Both the position numbers and the translations under genes were made by a program. Below are positions 1 through 10,412 of a stretch of 64,000 nt of DNA, one piece after another; within the stretch, counting starts at the first letter, position 1, and each line of letters opens with the position of its first letter. The notes under the pieces are model-generated. The model had not been told where the DNA came from and did not search any database. It saw only the letters and a list, made by a program, of their open reading frames with translations. The DNA is from UBA710 sp051656785 (GTDB lineage: Bacteria > Bacillota_I > Bacilli_A > Mycoplasmatales > Metamycoplasmataceae). Location of the stretch: positions 62,001 to 126,000 of the forward strand of contig JBOFJK010000006.1 in the NCBI GenBank assembly GCA_051656785.1. Reading direction: 5' to 3'.

Positions 1-1
1 C

Positions 2-706
2 ATTTCACTTCAAAATACCATTATTCTTTTTGAAGTTAATGATAATTCATCTTCTTCATATAAAAATGCAACAATTATAGTAAAAGATTTTTCAGATGTT
101 GATTATTCAAATTTCATCGAAAATGCTAAAGAATTACGAATAAGATTGAGTAGTGATATTTATATTCCAACTGCTAGAGAAATAATGGCTTCAATTGATA
201 ACAACAACCCTCTACAATATTTAGAGTTTGTTGACCAACTATCAACTTCAAACTTCTTATATAACATTAAAGAGGCAACTTTAATGGAAGATGATGCGAA
301 AGAAGAAACTTTAAGATTCACTATTACAATTACACAAACCTTAAATTTAAATTCTAAAACATATTTAACAACATTAGGTGGATTATTATCAGTTCAACAA
401 AAAGAATTAAATGATATTGTCAATAATGATGCATATAACAATTGAGCAATAAAACCATTTATTTCTGCCGCTTATATAAATAGAACAATTGAAGAAATTA
501 TTGATTCACCAGATTATGAAGCATTCGAATTCTCTGCAAGTCAATTACAAAGATATCCAAATTACAAATATGTTGTAAACTATCCAGGCAAGATAGTATT
601 AAATGGTAAAGAAGCAATATCTATTTATGTTGAAATGGTTCATAAATTATATGATGACGTTAGCACAGGTTATTGAGTTAACATTACAACAGGTTTTAAA
701 CCCTAA
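2..706 (+). CDS. Surface repeat protein, 3' part (5' end outside window)
   Basis: This is the last 234 residues of an open frame entering from the left edge; the single TGA codons are read as Trp. It reads as one partial and one complete copy of the same roughly 100-residue unit found in the lipoproteins at 26.8-34 kb: a helical part with an Ala-rich 'AREIMASI' segment, then a strand segment 'LYNIKEATLMEDD' followed by 'LRFTITITQT'. A different C-terminal region of about 100 residues follows. The signal peptide lies outside the window, so lipidation is inferred only from the relatives. No enzymatic motif is visible. Function unknown; probably an exported surface protein. Confidence 0.7.
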
Positions 707-805
707 TAAAATTAATTTTTTTTGAAAAAGATATTAATCAAATATCAAAAAAAAGCAAATTTATGAATTAAATGTTATAATTACATAAAATTATTAGGAG
801 AAACT

Positions 806-2308
806 ATGGCATATGAAACAACACAATCTTTAGATCTAGAAAGAGATAAAGAATATATAACTCAAAACAAAGATATACTAACTAAAAAGATTAGATGAGA
901 TAATTACTTAAAAGGATTTTCATACTTCTTATATTCATTATTTGTTGCATTATTATCACTAACTTTCTTATTTACTGGTGCTCGTGAAATAGGTAATAAC
1001 AATTTCCAATATTTAGACTTAGTTAATGTTTTTGTTGGATTATTTGCACTTTTAATTTCATCATGAGTTATTTCTTGAGTTTATAAGGGATCTTTAAAGA
1101 AATTATTCACGATTAATTATTATGTAACTCACTTATTTAATGCAGTTATTTTATCTATAATATCAATAGCTTTATCACTTCCAATATTTACTTACCCAGT
1201 AAATGGGACAATTCAAGAAATAAATAATGCTACTCAAATGCAAACTCTAATATTTGGTCTTGGAATGTGTGCTTGATTCATTGTTGGTGGTTTAGCATTA
1301 ACGGTTAATCTTAGAAAAATAAAAGGGACATTTCCTACTTCATGACTAAAATGAAAATTATCATTAGTTAATCTATTTATTTTTCCGGTTTTAGCAATGA
1401 TTTCATGAGCGGCAAGTTTAATGCCTGAAATGAAAACAATTCTTCTAATAGTTCAATTAGGTGTATTTGTTATCGGATTATTATATTCAATGTTTGCATA
1501 TACATATATTAATTCATTTAAAGAATTAATTCTTTCGGACAAAACTGAAAAAGAAATTCAAAAAATTGAATACTTTAGAAACATATCATTCTTAATGATT
1601 TTAGTCCCTTCTTTAACACTTGTTATTTTAGGAATTGTTAAGGCATTACCACTTTTAAATGTATGATCAAGTTCTACTATAGAAATAATGTTTGTTATTT
1701 CTATAGTAGTTGATGCTCTTATTTTGATTGCTTACCTATTCTTAATTATTTCATTTAAAAGAAAAGGAAACAAAACAAAATTATTATCAAGTATTGATAA
1801 TTCAGTATTAATGGATTTTATTACATGATTATTACTAGTTAAAACAGTTGTTATTGTCGGACTTTCAAAAGGTGTTGAAATTTCTGTATTCATGTCTCTT
1901 TCTTCTTGTTTTTTAGCAATCTTTATTATTAACATAACAAATATTTTAATGGGCGTTAATTTCCCAAATATCAAAAATACTACTTCAACAATTATTAACC
2001 TTGTTGCTTCAATGGCAATTTTAGGAATGGCATTATTCCAATCAACATTTCTTCCAGAGTCTTCATCTAATATTTTTGAAGGTGCTGAAATAGTTATTCT
2101 AACTATCTTGCCAGCACTAATTGCTTCTTCGATTAATCTAGGAATTAAAATTTTAGGTTTTGCAAAAATAAATAGTTTCAAATTCAAAAAAGCAATGGAT
2201 AATAAAAAAAATGAAAATGACTTTAATAAAGTTTCAGAACAAAAAAACACAGCAGCTGTAAATAAACCTATGGAAGCAAAAGAAAAAAGTAGCAAGGTTG
2301 GAGCATAA
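806..2308 (+). CDS. Polytopic membrane protein, unknown function
   Basis: 500 residues; ATG preceded by AGGAG at 796-800. About 10-12 hydrophobic segments run through the protein, with a charged soluble tail of about 45 residues rich in Lys, Asn and Glu at the C terminus. I recognise no transporter signature. Its stop is 2 bases before the start of the large exported protein at 2311, so the two are almost certainly co-transcribed and may form one membrane complex. Mollicute F1-like ATPase clusters contain a large polytopic membrane subunit next to a large exported protein, and this pair could be such accessory subunits, but no ATPase subunit is visible in the window, so this is only a suggestion. 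Confidence 0.75.
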
Positions 2309-2310
2309 TT

Positions 2311-5300
2311 ATGAATATATTAAAAAACAAAAAAGCATCTTTAATTTTAAAAACATTAGGTAGTGTAGTTGGTCTTACTGTTTCAACAGCACTATTAGTA
2401 TCTCCGAGTGTTGCACAGCAAACTAATACTATAAAAACTAATAATTTAAATAAAAGTTTTAATGAAACATCAAAAGATAATTTATTTAACCCTGAGTTTT
2501 ATTTTGATAGTTTTGCCTTTAGAAACCCTGATCAAGGTGCACAAACTCCTGCAGAAATTCCTATTGCCAAAGCTGAATGAAATAGAATTAAAACTAATTT
2601 AGAACAATATCGTCAATTTTCTTCTAATCCTTCTTATAAATATATAATGGAAAAAATTTCAGCTCTTGAATTATGAGCAAATTCTGAAAACTTTGATATT
2701 AGAGAAGCATTACGTGTAGCAGGAAAAATGGATGTTTGAGAAAATATTAAGGAAACACTTGGATTTGAAGAGTTTATTGAAGTTGCTGGCGAACAAGAAG
2801 AACTAAATAAAAATATTATGACATTATCAGGACTTGTTTCAGGACAAAGTGGCACTTATAAAATAAGAGCTATTGAAAACAGGCAAGCTAAAATTGTTAA
2901 CTTATTAACTGGTACAACAACAGATGTTAATATCCCTGGCGATTATAAAACTGTTGTAACTATTGCGGAAATAGATTATCCATCTTTCAATGAAGATATT
3001 AAAATTGATTTTAGTTACTCATCAACAGCCTTTACTGGTATTGCCGCTAGAGGTAGTTTAATTATTAGGAATAAAAATGATCAAATAGCTAGCGATACTT
3101 TAGTTAATAACAAAGAAAACCTTGAAATTTTTGGAAGATGAACAAACCTAGGAAATAATTCTGTTGGAATAAATAACTTTAAATCTACTTTAGATAATTT
3201 TGTATTATCAAAAACAGATGAAAACAAACTTTTAGTTGTTGCAAGATTGAGAGATGGTGATCAATTAACTAATATTAGATCTGAAGGTATTTCGAACTTC
3301 GGTATTATTAATTCACAAATTAATGATCTTCCTATTTATCCAACTACAGATATGTTAGATTCTATAAATTTCTTCTCAACTAATTTACTAATGACAGCTG
3401 CAAATAGTTCTGCTGTTCCAGGAACAACAAACCCTAAAATTAATAAGAAATATGAATTTTATGTAGGAGATGAAACGGAAGTAAACCTAAGTTTATTCTA
3501 TAAAAACATTGATGAAGGTATTTATAAGGAATTGTTTGCCTTTGAAGGTGATAAAGTTTCTTCAACTATAAAACAGAACATAAGTATTGGAATCAAAGGT
3601 GGGATCCCAATAAACCTTTCTACTAAAAATGTTGAATTTTCAGATGAAGTTCTTAATGAATTGAATTTACTAGAAACAAGATTAGGAGAATTAGGTATTT
3701 CACTAAAAACAGAAAAATCAGTGTCAAATAAATTATATAAACAAGGTATTTATTTAAATGATTTAATGGCTCTAGCAATTTCTGGCTCTCCAATACCTTC
3801 TATTGGTGGAGTGACGATTTCACTTGGAAATAGAATAACAGATAAAATCTTCTTTGAAGATCCTGGTTATATCCCAGCAATCCCTGTTTTACCTGAAGTT
3901 TCAACAACCAGTTCAATAAAATGAATTAATTCTGAAAACCAAGTAATTACAGAATTGTCAAGAATTTATGAAGCATGATCAAGAGATACAGATCCAATTG
4001 GTCATGACAAATTAGGTCAAAAATTCTATAACAAAGTTGCTTATGAATTATCAGCTGGTAAATATAAAAATATTACTTGAAAAAATAAATCTAATAATTA
4101 CACTGGTAAAGAAATGTATAGTAATATTGTTGAAGAATATTCAATATATCAACTAATATTGTCGCAATTAATTCCTTCTACTTCTAGTGAAAACATAAGA
4201 AATATTTATGAAATTGGTTCTGGTGGAACGGCTCAAAATATTGTTAGAGGAACTTTATTATCGATTGAAAATAAAGCACAAAGAACTTTAATTATCGATA
4301 ATGTTAAAGCAATAATTGATAGTACAAGTTTAAATAAAGATTTATTGATTGAGCAACAACTCGGTGAATTAATAAGAATTAAATTCTCAGAAATGAGAAC
4401 CACTCTTACAAATCCAATTAACACTTTCTATTATTATGAAATTAAGAAATATTTAGATTCTGAATTAGTAGATAAAATTAGAATTTCTGAAGTTGATTCA
4501 TTCTTAGTATTTGATGAAGAAAATGGACTATTTAACTTAAAAAGTCAAAATCCCAAGGTTTTAGAAATTGTGTCACAATTGACTGGTTCTCAAAAAATGG
4601 CATCATTATTCTCTCTATTATATTTCGGTCTTAAAGAATATGGTTCAGAAACAACATTTTTTGGAAATGCAATTTTTGGAGCAGCTTCAACTAATGGTGG
4701 AATTGAATCAATTTTAGATTTATTCATTGGATTCAACAATAACCAAGAAATACTATCAAACTTTACATCTTCTGTATTGCAAACACAAATTAATTCAGTA
4801 GATATTTATGATAGACTTTTATCAATCTTTGGATATGGAATTAATGAAATTACTGAAAACTCATTAAAAACTGGTGATGTAATTAAATTAGAATGAAGTG
4901 GTGACAATTTAGAAAAAGCTATTACAACAATATTTAATAAATTCAATCCATCTACATTACAACAAGTTTCAATTCTTGAAAGAAATTATGAATATAATGT
5001 TTTTAATTCATTAGTTACTTCGGCAAATATTTACAACTCATTAACATTTAGAAAATATAACCCGCCTCAAGGTGTTACATCTCCAAGTGATGATGCTAGA
5101 AAAATAGTAAATATTTTAGAATCAGGAATAGTTTCTCATATTAATATCTTTACATGATCACGTATTCAAGAAGTTGGTAATGATATTCAACGTTATACAA
5201 ATCTTTTCTCAGGAAACTTACCTGAAACAATAAGATTATCAAATCAAATTAAAACTGAAGTTGATATTCTAGATAGATTTATTGAAGAAACAAATGCTTT

Positions 5301-5526
5301 ATTCCAAATAAATCCTTTCTTAAACATTCAAGTTGTTTGACCGATTTTAGTTGGTTTAATTGCTGTTGGAATGATTGTTGTTTCATCGATGTCATTAGTT
5401 GGAACTAGAAAAAATTCTAAATTAGCAAGTAAAAAAGTTGTTAAAATGATTTTGATTGTTGCAATTTTAGTAAGTATTGCAGCCTTAGGATTGATTGGAG
5501 CAGTAGTTGTTCCAGGGCTTCTATAA
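2311..5526 (+). CDS. Large exported protein with C-terminal membrane anchor
   Basis: 1071 residues. Residues about 12-32 form a signal peptide or signal anchor (basic start, hydrophobic core, then a possible Ala-x-Ala-like cut near 'SPSVAQQ'). About 950 residues of polar, Asn/Ser/Glu-rich sequence follow, presumably outside the cell. The last 70 residues hold two hydrophobic segments separated by a basic stretch ('GTRKNSKLASKK'). No lipobox Cys is present. No catalytic or adhesin family is recognised. It is translationally close to the polytopic protein upstream (2-base gap) and is followed by a terminator. Surface protein, adhesin, gliding or F1-like-ATPase accessory roles are all conceivable; none is shown by the sequence. 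Confidence 0.75.
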
Positions 5527-5552
5527 TAACTATTCAAAATAAAATAAATAAG

Positions 5553-5580
5553 ACAATATTTCATAATGTTGTTTTTTTTT
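5553..5580 (+). terminator. Rho-independent terminator after the 806-5526 operon
   Basis: An 8-bp stem ACAATATT / AATGTTGT (one G-T pair) with a TCAT loop is followed by eight further Ts. It sits 27 bases after the stop of the large exported protein and just upstream of coaD. Confidence 0.8.
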
Positions 5581-5593
5581 GTAAAATTATTAA

Positions 5594-6019
5594 ATGAAAA
5601 TAGCTATTTATCCAGGTTCTTTCAATCCTTTTCATGAAGGACACATTTCAATAATTAATAAAGCTCTTAAATTATTCGACATCATATATGTTGTTGTAAC
5701 AGTAAATCCTGACAAAGAAATTATTAACAATCTAGAATTAAATTCACAAACCATTAAGAATCATTTTCAAAATAATGACAAGGTGATTGTTCTTACGAAT
5801 GATAGACAATTAACAGCAACACTTGCCTTGGAATTAGGTGTAAAATTTATAATAAGAAGTTCTCGATATAATTTAGACTTCGAATATGAATTAGAGCTTG
5901 CGAATGTGAATAATGCAATTAATAATAATTTAGAAACAATTATGTTTTTCCCTGAATACAATCACAAAGATATTTCCTCAACTATTCTTAGACATAAAAA
6001 GAAGATGAAAATAGATTAA
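5594..6019 (+). CDS. coaD: Phosphopantetheine adenylyltransferase
   Basis: Transfers AMP from ATP to 4'-phosphopantetheine, the penultimate step of coenzyme A synthesis, in the cytoplasm. The nucleotidyltransferase motif is seen as 'YPGSFNPFHEGH' near the N terminus, and the second motif as 'ISSTILR' near the C terminus. 141 residues, slightly shorter than the usual 155-165. The ATG lies only about 14 bases after the T-run of the preceding terminator and there is no Shine-Dalgarno; TAAAAT at 5582-5587 would give an almost leaderless message. engB follows after 19 bases. Confidence 0.93.
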   Translation: MKIAIYPGSFNPFHEGHISIINKALKLFDIIYVVVTVNPDKEIINNLELNSQTIKNHFQNNDKVIVLTNDRQLTATLALELGVKFIIRSSRYNLDFEYELELANVNNAINNNLETIMFFPEYNHKDISSTILRHKKKMKID

Positions 6020-6038
6020 TAAAGTATTATTAAAATAT

Positions 6039-6620
6039 ATGTGAAATTTTATTAAATCATCTTCATCAAAGGAAAACTGATTAGATCATGACTTTAGAGA
6101 AGTTTGTTTTATTGGACGTAGTAATGTTGGAAAATCGTCATTAATAAATGCTTTGTCAAAGAATAATAAATTAGCTAAAACTTCAAAGACTCCAGGAAGA
6201 ACCCAACTTATCAATTATTTTAATACTGAAAAAGGAATTATGGTTGTTGATTTACCAGGTTATGGTTTTGCTAAAATGTCAAAAGTGCATAAAGGTAATA
6301 TGCAAATAATGTTGGATGAATATTTTAATGAATCCCAAAAACTATCTCATATCTTTTTATTATTTGATGCTAGACATGGGTTATTGGAAGAGGATGTTCT
6401 TTTTTATAATTATCTTTTGGATAAAAATCACAAGATAATTCTTGTTGGAACAAAGATAGATCGTACAACTCAATCACAAAGGCATAAAGTTAAGCAAAAT
6501 CCAATTATTGCTTCATTTGAAGATAATGAAATCTTTTTTTGTTCTTCTCAAAAAAATAAGAATATTGATAAATTGAGAGAATTCATTTATTCAATAAAAA
6601 ATCAATCAATCAATTCCTAA
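6039..6620 (+). CDS. engB: Ribosome biogenesis GTP-binding protein YsxC/EngB
   Basis: TRAFAC GTPase needed for assembly of the 50S subunit. The ATG at 6039 is chosen because it gives the conserved family N terminus ('WNFIKSSSSKENW', with TGA as Trp) ahead of the G1 P-loop 'GRSNVGKSSLIN'. G3 is 'DLPGYGFAK' and G4 is 'GTKID'. 193 residues, normal for the family. It follows coaD closely and no terminator separates them, so the two are probably one short operon. Confidence 0.93.
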
Positions 6621-6646
6621 TTTTATCTATTCATTTTTTTGATTAT

Positions 6647-6652
6647 ATATTA
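6647..6652 (+). promoter_or_regulatory. -10 element of the rpsF-ssb-rpsR operon
   Basis: A perfect TATAAT 74 bases upstream of the rpsF ATG. It would give a leader of about 65 nt that includes the hairpin at 6676-6719. No convincing -35 element is seen. Confidence 0.6.
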
Positions 6653-6675
6653 TAATGTTTAATGAGTAATTTAAA

Positions 6676-6719
6676 CTCCTTGACTAATATATTAGTCCAG
6701 ATAAATAGACCATAAGGAG
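6676..6719 (+). promoter_or_regulatory. rpsF leader hairpin masking the Shine-Dalgarno (S6:S18-type)
   Basis: CTCCTT (6676-6681) is exactly complementary to AAGGAG (6714-6719), which is the rpsF Shine-Dalgarno. Inside it GACTA (6682-6686) pairs with TAGTC (6693-6697). Folding would hide the ribosome-binding site. Known background: rpsF operons in many bacteria carry an S6:S18-binding leader for feedback control. The match here is by position and fold; I did not verify the conserved bulge of that motif. Confidence 0.65.
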
Positions 6720-6725
6720 GTCAAC

Positions 6726-7172
6726 ATGTCAAAATATGAGATCATGTTGATTTTAGACCCAAGTTCAAGTACTCAATTACCACAAGAAATTTGTGATTCA
6801 ACTTTTAAATCGGCAAAAGATCTAAAAGTTACAAAATTAGAAAATACTGAACTAGCATATAAAATCAATAAATCAAAATCTGCACTTTATGTCTTAATAA
6901 ATGTTTCAGCAACTGGTGAAGAAATTATTGAATTCACTAGAAAATGTAATATAGCCAAAACTATTTGGAGACAATTAGCTATTAATTTAGATTCCGAAAA
7001 AGGGCTAAATAGAAAAGCCAATCCTAAAAAGATTAAAAAACCATTTGTCAAAAAACCATATGTTAAAAGAGAAGAAGGGTTTGAATCAAAATCTTCAGAT
7101 TCATCAACTGATTCTCTGACAAAAAAACCATATGTAAGAAAACCAAAAACAATTGTTTCGGAAGAAGAATAG
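6726..7172 (+). CDS. rpsF: 30S ribosomal protein S6
   Basis: Start 'MSKYEIMLILDP' and the ferredoxin-like S6 core occupy about residues 1-95. The C-terminal 50 residues form a Lys/Pro/Ser-rich tail with the repeated 'KKPYVKR' / 'KKPYVRK' motif, longer than in most S6 proteins. Strong AAGGAGG site at 6714-6720. First gene of the rpsF-ssb-rpsR operon; the ssb ATG follows one base after its stop. Confidence 0.93.
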   Translation: MSKYEIMLILDPSSSTQLPQEICDSTFKSAKDLKVTKLENTELAYKINKSKSALYVLINVSATGEEIIEFTRKCNIAKTIWRQLAINLDSEKGLNRKANPKKIKKPFVKKPYVKREEGFESKSSDSSTDSLTKKPYVRKPKTIVSEEE

Positions 7173-7173
7173 A

Positions 7174-7617
7174 ATGAATAAGGTATTACTAGTAGGAAGA
7201 ATTTCTGCCAAACCAACAATGTTTGAGTCTAAGAATGCAAAAACTTATGCAAGAGCAACAATTGCTATTAGTAGAGATTTTTCTAAAGATGTTTCTGATT
7301 TTATTCCATTAACTGTTTTTGGATCAACAGCTGAATATTTTATTAAATATGTAAACAAAGGTGATTTACTATCAATTGAAGGAACAATTCAAGCATCAGG
7401 TTATAGAAATGATAAAAATGAAATAGTTAATTCTTTTTCAGTAGTACCAAGTTCGGTAAAACATTTAGAACCAAGAAGTGTTGTTCAAGCAAGATTATCT
7501 TCAAGTGATAATTACGGAACTGCTATTTTTGAAGCAAAACCTACTACACCTAACTTTCAAGAACCTTCATTTTCTGAAGAAGAAAATGATGAAGTTCCTT
7601 GAGAATTAGATTTATAA
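7174..7617 (+). CDS. ssb: Single-stranded DNA-binding protein
   Basis: Binds single-stranded DNA during replication and repair. OB-fold start 'MNKVLLVGRISAKP', chosen over an upstream TTG because it matches the family. A Ser/Thr/Glu-rich linker leads to the acidic tail 'ENDEVPWELDL', which needs TGA as Trp and corresponds to the usual DDxxPF-type tip that recruits partner proteins. 147 residues. Lies between rpsF and rpsR, the common arrangement. Confidence 0.93.
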
Positions 7618-7635
7618 TAAAAAAAGGAGTAAATT

Positions 7636-7890
7636 ATGAATAATTTCAATAAAAAACCAACTAAAAAAATCTTTAAAAAGAAGCCATGTTTTTTTTGTTT
7701 AGAAAAAATTGAGTATATTGATTTTAAAGATACAATTTTAATTGGTAGATTTATAAATTCACATGGCAAGATTTTACCATCTAGAGTTACTGGCACATGT
7801 TCTAGACATCAAAGATTATTATCAACAAGTATCAAAAGAGCAAGAATCATGGCTTTGATTCCTTTTATTTCTGAAAGAGTTAGAAAATAA
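7636..7890 (+). CDS. rpsR: 30S ribosomal protein S18
   Basis: 84 residues with the S18 core 'DTILIGRFINSHGKILP' and the basic segment 'CSRHQRLLSTSIKRAR'. AAAAAGGAG lies 7 bases before the ATG. Binds S6 in the platform of the 30S subunit and is probably co-regulated with it through the leader upstream of rpsF. Cys residues near the N terminus ('CFFCLEK') resemble the zinc-binding type of S18, with part of the ligands. Confidence 0.93.
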   Translation: MNNFNKKPTKKIFKKKPCFFCLEKIEYIDFKDTILIGRFINSHGKILPSRVTGTCSRHQRLLSTSIKRARIMALIPFISERVRK

Positions 7891-7964
7891 TTTTAGAGAA
7901 TAGTCTTAAAAGATATTTTTTATTTGTTTTGCTAATAGTTAATACTTAAAATTGCAAATAAAAT

Positions 7965-7973
7965 TGTTATAAT
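7965..7973 (+). promoter_or_regulatory. Extended -10 promoter of gdpP
   Basis: TG-T-TATAAT, an extended -10 element, ends 12 bases before the gdpP ATG. The expected transcript leader is about 6 nt or less, and no Shine-Dalgarno is present. Confidence 0.6.
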
Positions 7974-7985
7974 GTAATATAAACT

Positions 7986-9965
7986 ATGAAAAAGAACACT
8001 AAACTTATTTGGATGACTGTATTTGTTTTATTGTTAGCATTAATGCTAGGAGCAATCATTTCTCTTATTACAATAAAAATGGATATACTAGAAAAAATTG
8101 TTATTATAACAATTTTGACTTTGACTTTAGTTACTATAATAGGATTTTTAATATGAAACTATAAGTGATCAAAGGAATGAAGTTTAAATATCAAAAACTC
8201 AATTAATTTTTACTTTGAAAATATTGTTGCAAAATCAGGAATGGGAATTGTAGTATTATCATCTACAGGTAAAATAATTTGAATCTCAGATTTTATTTAT
8301 TCAAGATTTAGTAAAAAAGTAATTAATAAACCAATAACTGAATTGGTACCTTCACTTAATATTTCTTCAGTAATGGAAGAATATGAAACAATCATTTCAA
8401 AAAATAATTTGTTTTATAAAGTTAAATATTTTCCTAAACAATTAATGATTACTTTTAAGGATATTACTTCAGAACAGACAGCAATTAATTACCATGAATT
8501 AGAAAAAACAGTTATTGGAGAATTGGATATTGACAACTTTCAGCAATTTCAATCAATCTTATCAGAGGAAGAAATCTTCATCATTCAATCAATGGTTATT
8601 AACCTACTAGATTTGATTTCTAGAAAATATAATTTAACATTCCGTCAATATGTTAATGGTAAATTTATTCTAATAACTAATAAAGCCAACTTAGATAAAA
8701 TGATTGAAACAAATTTCTATGAATTTGATTCTTTGAAAAATAATGATGCTTTAAAAAATGTTAGAGTTTCTGTATCAGTAGGGTTTGGTATTAGATCTAA
8801 TAAATTCGAGAAATTAAATGAAATGGCCAAAATTGGAATTAGGCAATCACAATCTCGTGGTGGAGATCAGGTAACAATTATTTCTGATAAAGACAAACCT
8901 AAATACTATGGTTCAAAATCTGAAATTGCAATAAATGAAAGTAGAACAAAAATAAAACATATTTCTCAAAATCTAAAAGAAAGATTGCTAGATCCTGCAA
9001 TTCAAAAAGTAATTATCTATGGACATAAGTTTGTCGACCTTGATGCACTAGGTGCTTCAATGGCACTTTATGAAATGGCAAAACATTTTGATAAAGAAGC
9101 ATATATTCAAAACCAAACATTTGATGATACTGCTAGAAAATCAATTAATAAATATATTCCTGACCATACTAAAATATTTATCTCACCATTTAAGGCTAAT
9201 TCAATTACAGATAAAAAAACATTAGTTATTGTTCTAGATTGTGCTGATTCTACAAGAGTTGAAAATCCAAAAGTATTTGTTAAACCACTTCCAAATAATA
9301 TCTTTATTTTTGATCACCATAGAATTTCAAAACTTGATGAGGTTCTTGTCGATTTAAATGTTTATATTGAATCAACTGCTTCGTCAACTTGTGAAATTAT
9401 TACAGAATTAATTGCCTTCAATCAGTTGAAATCAATTCTTTCAACAAATACTATTCAAATGTTAATGAATGGTTTATATATGGATTCTAATCAATTCCAA
9501 AAATCTACAAGTTCTAAAACATTTTTTGCAGCTTCATTACTTGATGAATGAGGAGCTAAATCGGATGAATCAGTTGCAATTTTAAAAATATCAAATGAAA
9601 CTCATGAATTAATTAACAAGATCTTAACAAACCTAAGAGAAATTAAACAAGGCTATTGAATAACTTCATATAATGAAGTTGTTCCAAGTGATGTTGTTTC
9701 AATGGCTGCTGATGAAATCTTAAAGATTGATGGAAGAAGAGCAGCTTTTGTTATTGCTAAGCAAGAAAAACGCCATGCTTCAGATAATGATGTCTTTAAA
9801 CTATCGGCACGTGGAATTAAAACTAATGTTCAAATAATAGCAGAAGAAGTAGGCGGTGGTGGTCACTTCTCAGCTGCAGCAGCCTTCTCTGATTCTAAAT
9901 CAAAAGAAACAATTGATGTTTTTACTGATAATGTTATTCAAGCTATTATTAGCAACAAAGACTAG
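7986..9965 (+). CDS. gdpP: GdpP-type cyclic-di-AMP phosphodiesterase
   Basis: 659 residues. Two N-terminal membrane helices (about 8-30 and 37-58), a linker region that may be the degenerate PAS domain, a degenerate GGDEF-like domain ('SVSVGFGI' region), then DHH and DHHA1 domains. Catalytic motifs seen are 'GHKFVDLDALGAS', 'LDCADS', 'FDHHR' and 'GGGGHFSAAA'. The family hydrolyses c-di-AMP to pApA at the membrane. In the first motif Val replaces the usual Pro before the metal-binding Asp. Stop is 9 bases before rplI, so it likely shares a transcript with rplI-dnaB, the usual order in this group. Confidence 0.9.
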
Positions 9966-9974
9966 GAGAAAAAA

Positions 9975-10412
9975 GTGAAAGTTATTATAATTAAAAATTG
10001 TAAAGATGGAAAAGTCAATGATGTTATAGAGGTTTCTCCGGGCTATGGAACAAATTTCTTGATCAAAAATGGATTTGCAGAACCAGTTAATAAATTATCA
10101 AATTCTAAATTGGAAAAAAGATTGGAAGAAAAAAATCAACTTCATGAAGAGAGAATTAAAGAAGCTAATATTTTAAAGGAGCGGCTAGAAAAAATAACAT
10201 TAGAATTTAGTCTTAAAGTTACCAATTTAATTGTTCACGGGTCAATAACAACTAAACAAGTAAATCTTAAATTAAAAGAATTAGGTTTTCATTTAGAAAA
10301 ATATGCATTTTCACATATTCATATAACTTCTATAGGGGCAACAATTATTCCTATAAAGTTATACGAAAAGATTGAAGCAAAATTAACAATATTGGTGAAT
10401 AAAAGTGAGTAA
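9975..10412 (+). CDS. rplI: 50S ribosomal protein L9
   Basis: 145 residues with a GTG start preceded by AGGAG. The N-terminal L9 domain is clear ('IIKNCKDGKVNDVIEVSPGY' then 'TNFLIKNGFA'), followed by the long connecting helix and the C-terminal RNA-binding domain, which is divergent. Overlaps dnaB by 8 bases, suggesting translational coupling. Confidence 0.9.
   Translation: MKVIIIKNCKDGKVNDVIEVSPGYGTNFLIKNGFAEPVNKLSNSKLEKRLEEKNQLHEERIKEANILKERLEKITLEFSLKVTNLIVHGSITTKQVNLKLKELGFHLEKYAFSHIHITSIGATIIPIKLYEKIEAKLTILVNKSE

Noticed and set aside
1732..2295. 187-residue minus-strand frame
   Set aside because: Entirely antisense to the polytopic membrane protein, without a ribosome-binding site; a composition effect.
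7891..7960. Terminator after rpsR
   Set aside because: AGTCTTAAAAGATATTTTTT has only a 4-bp imperfect stem; not convincing.
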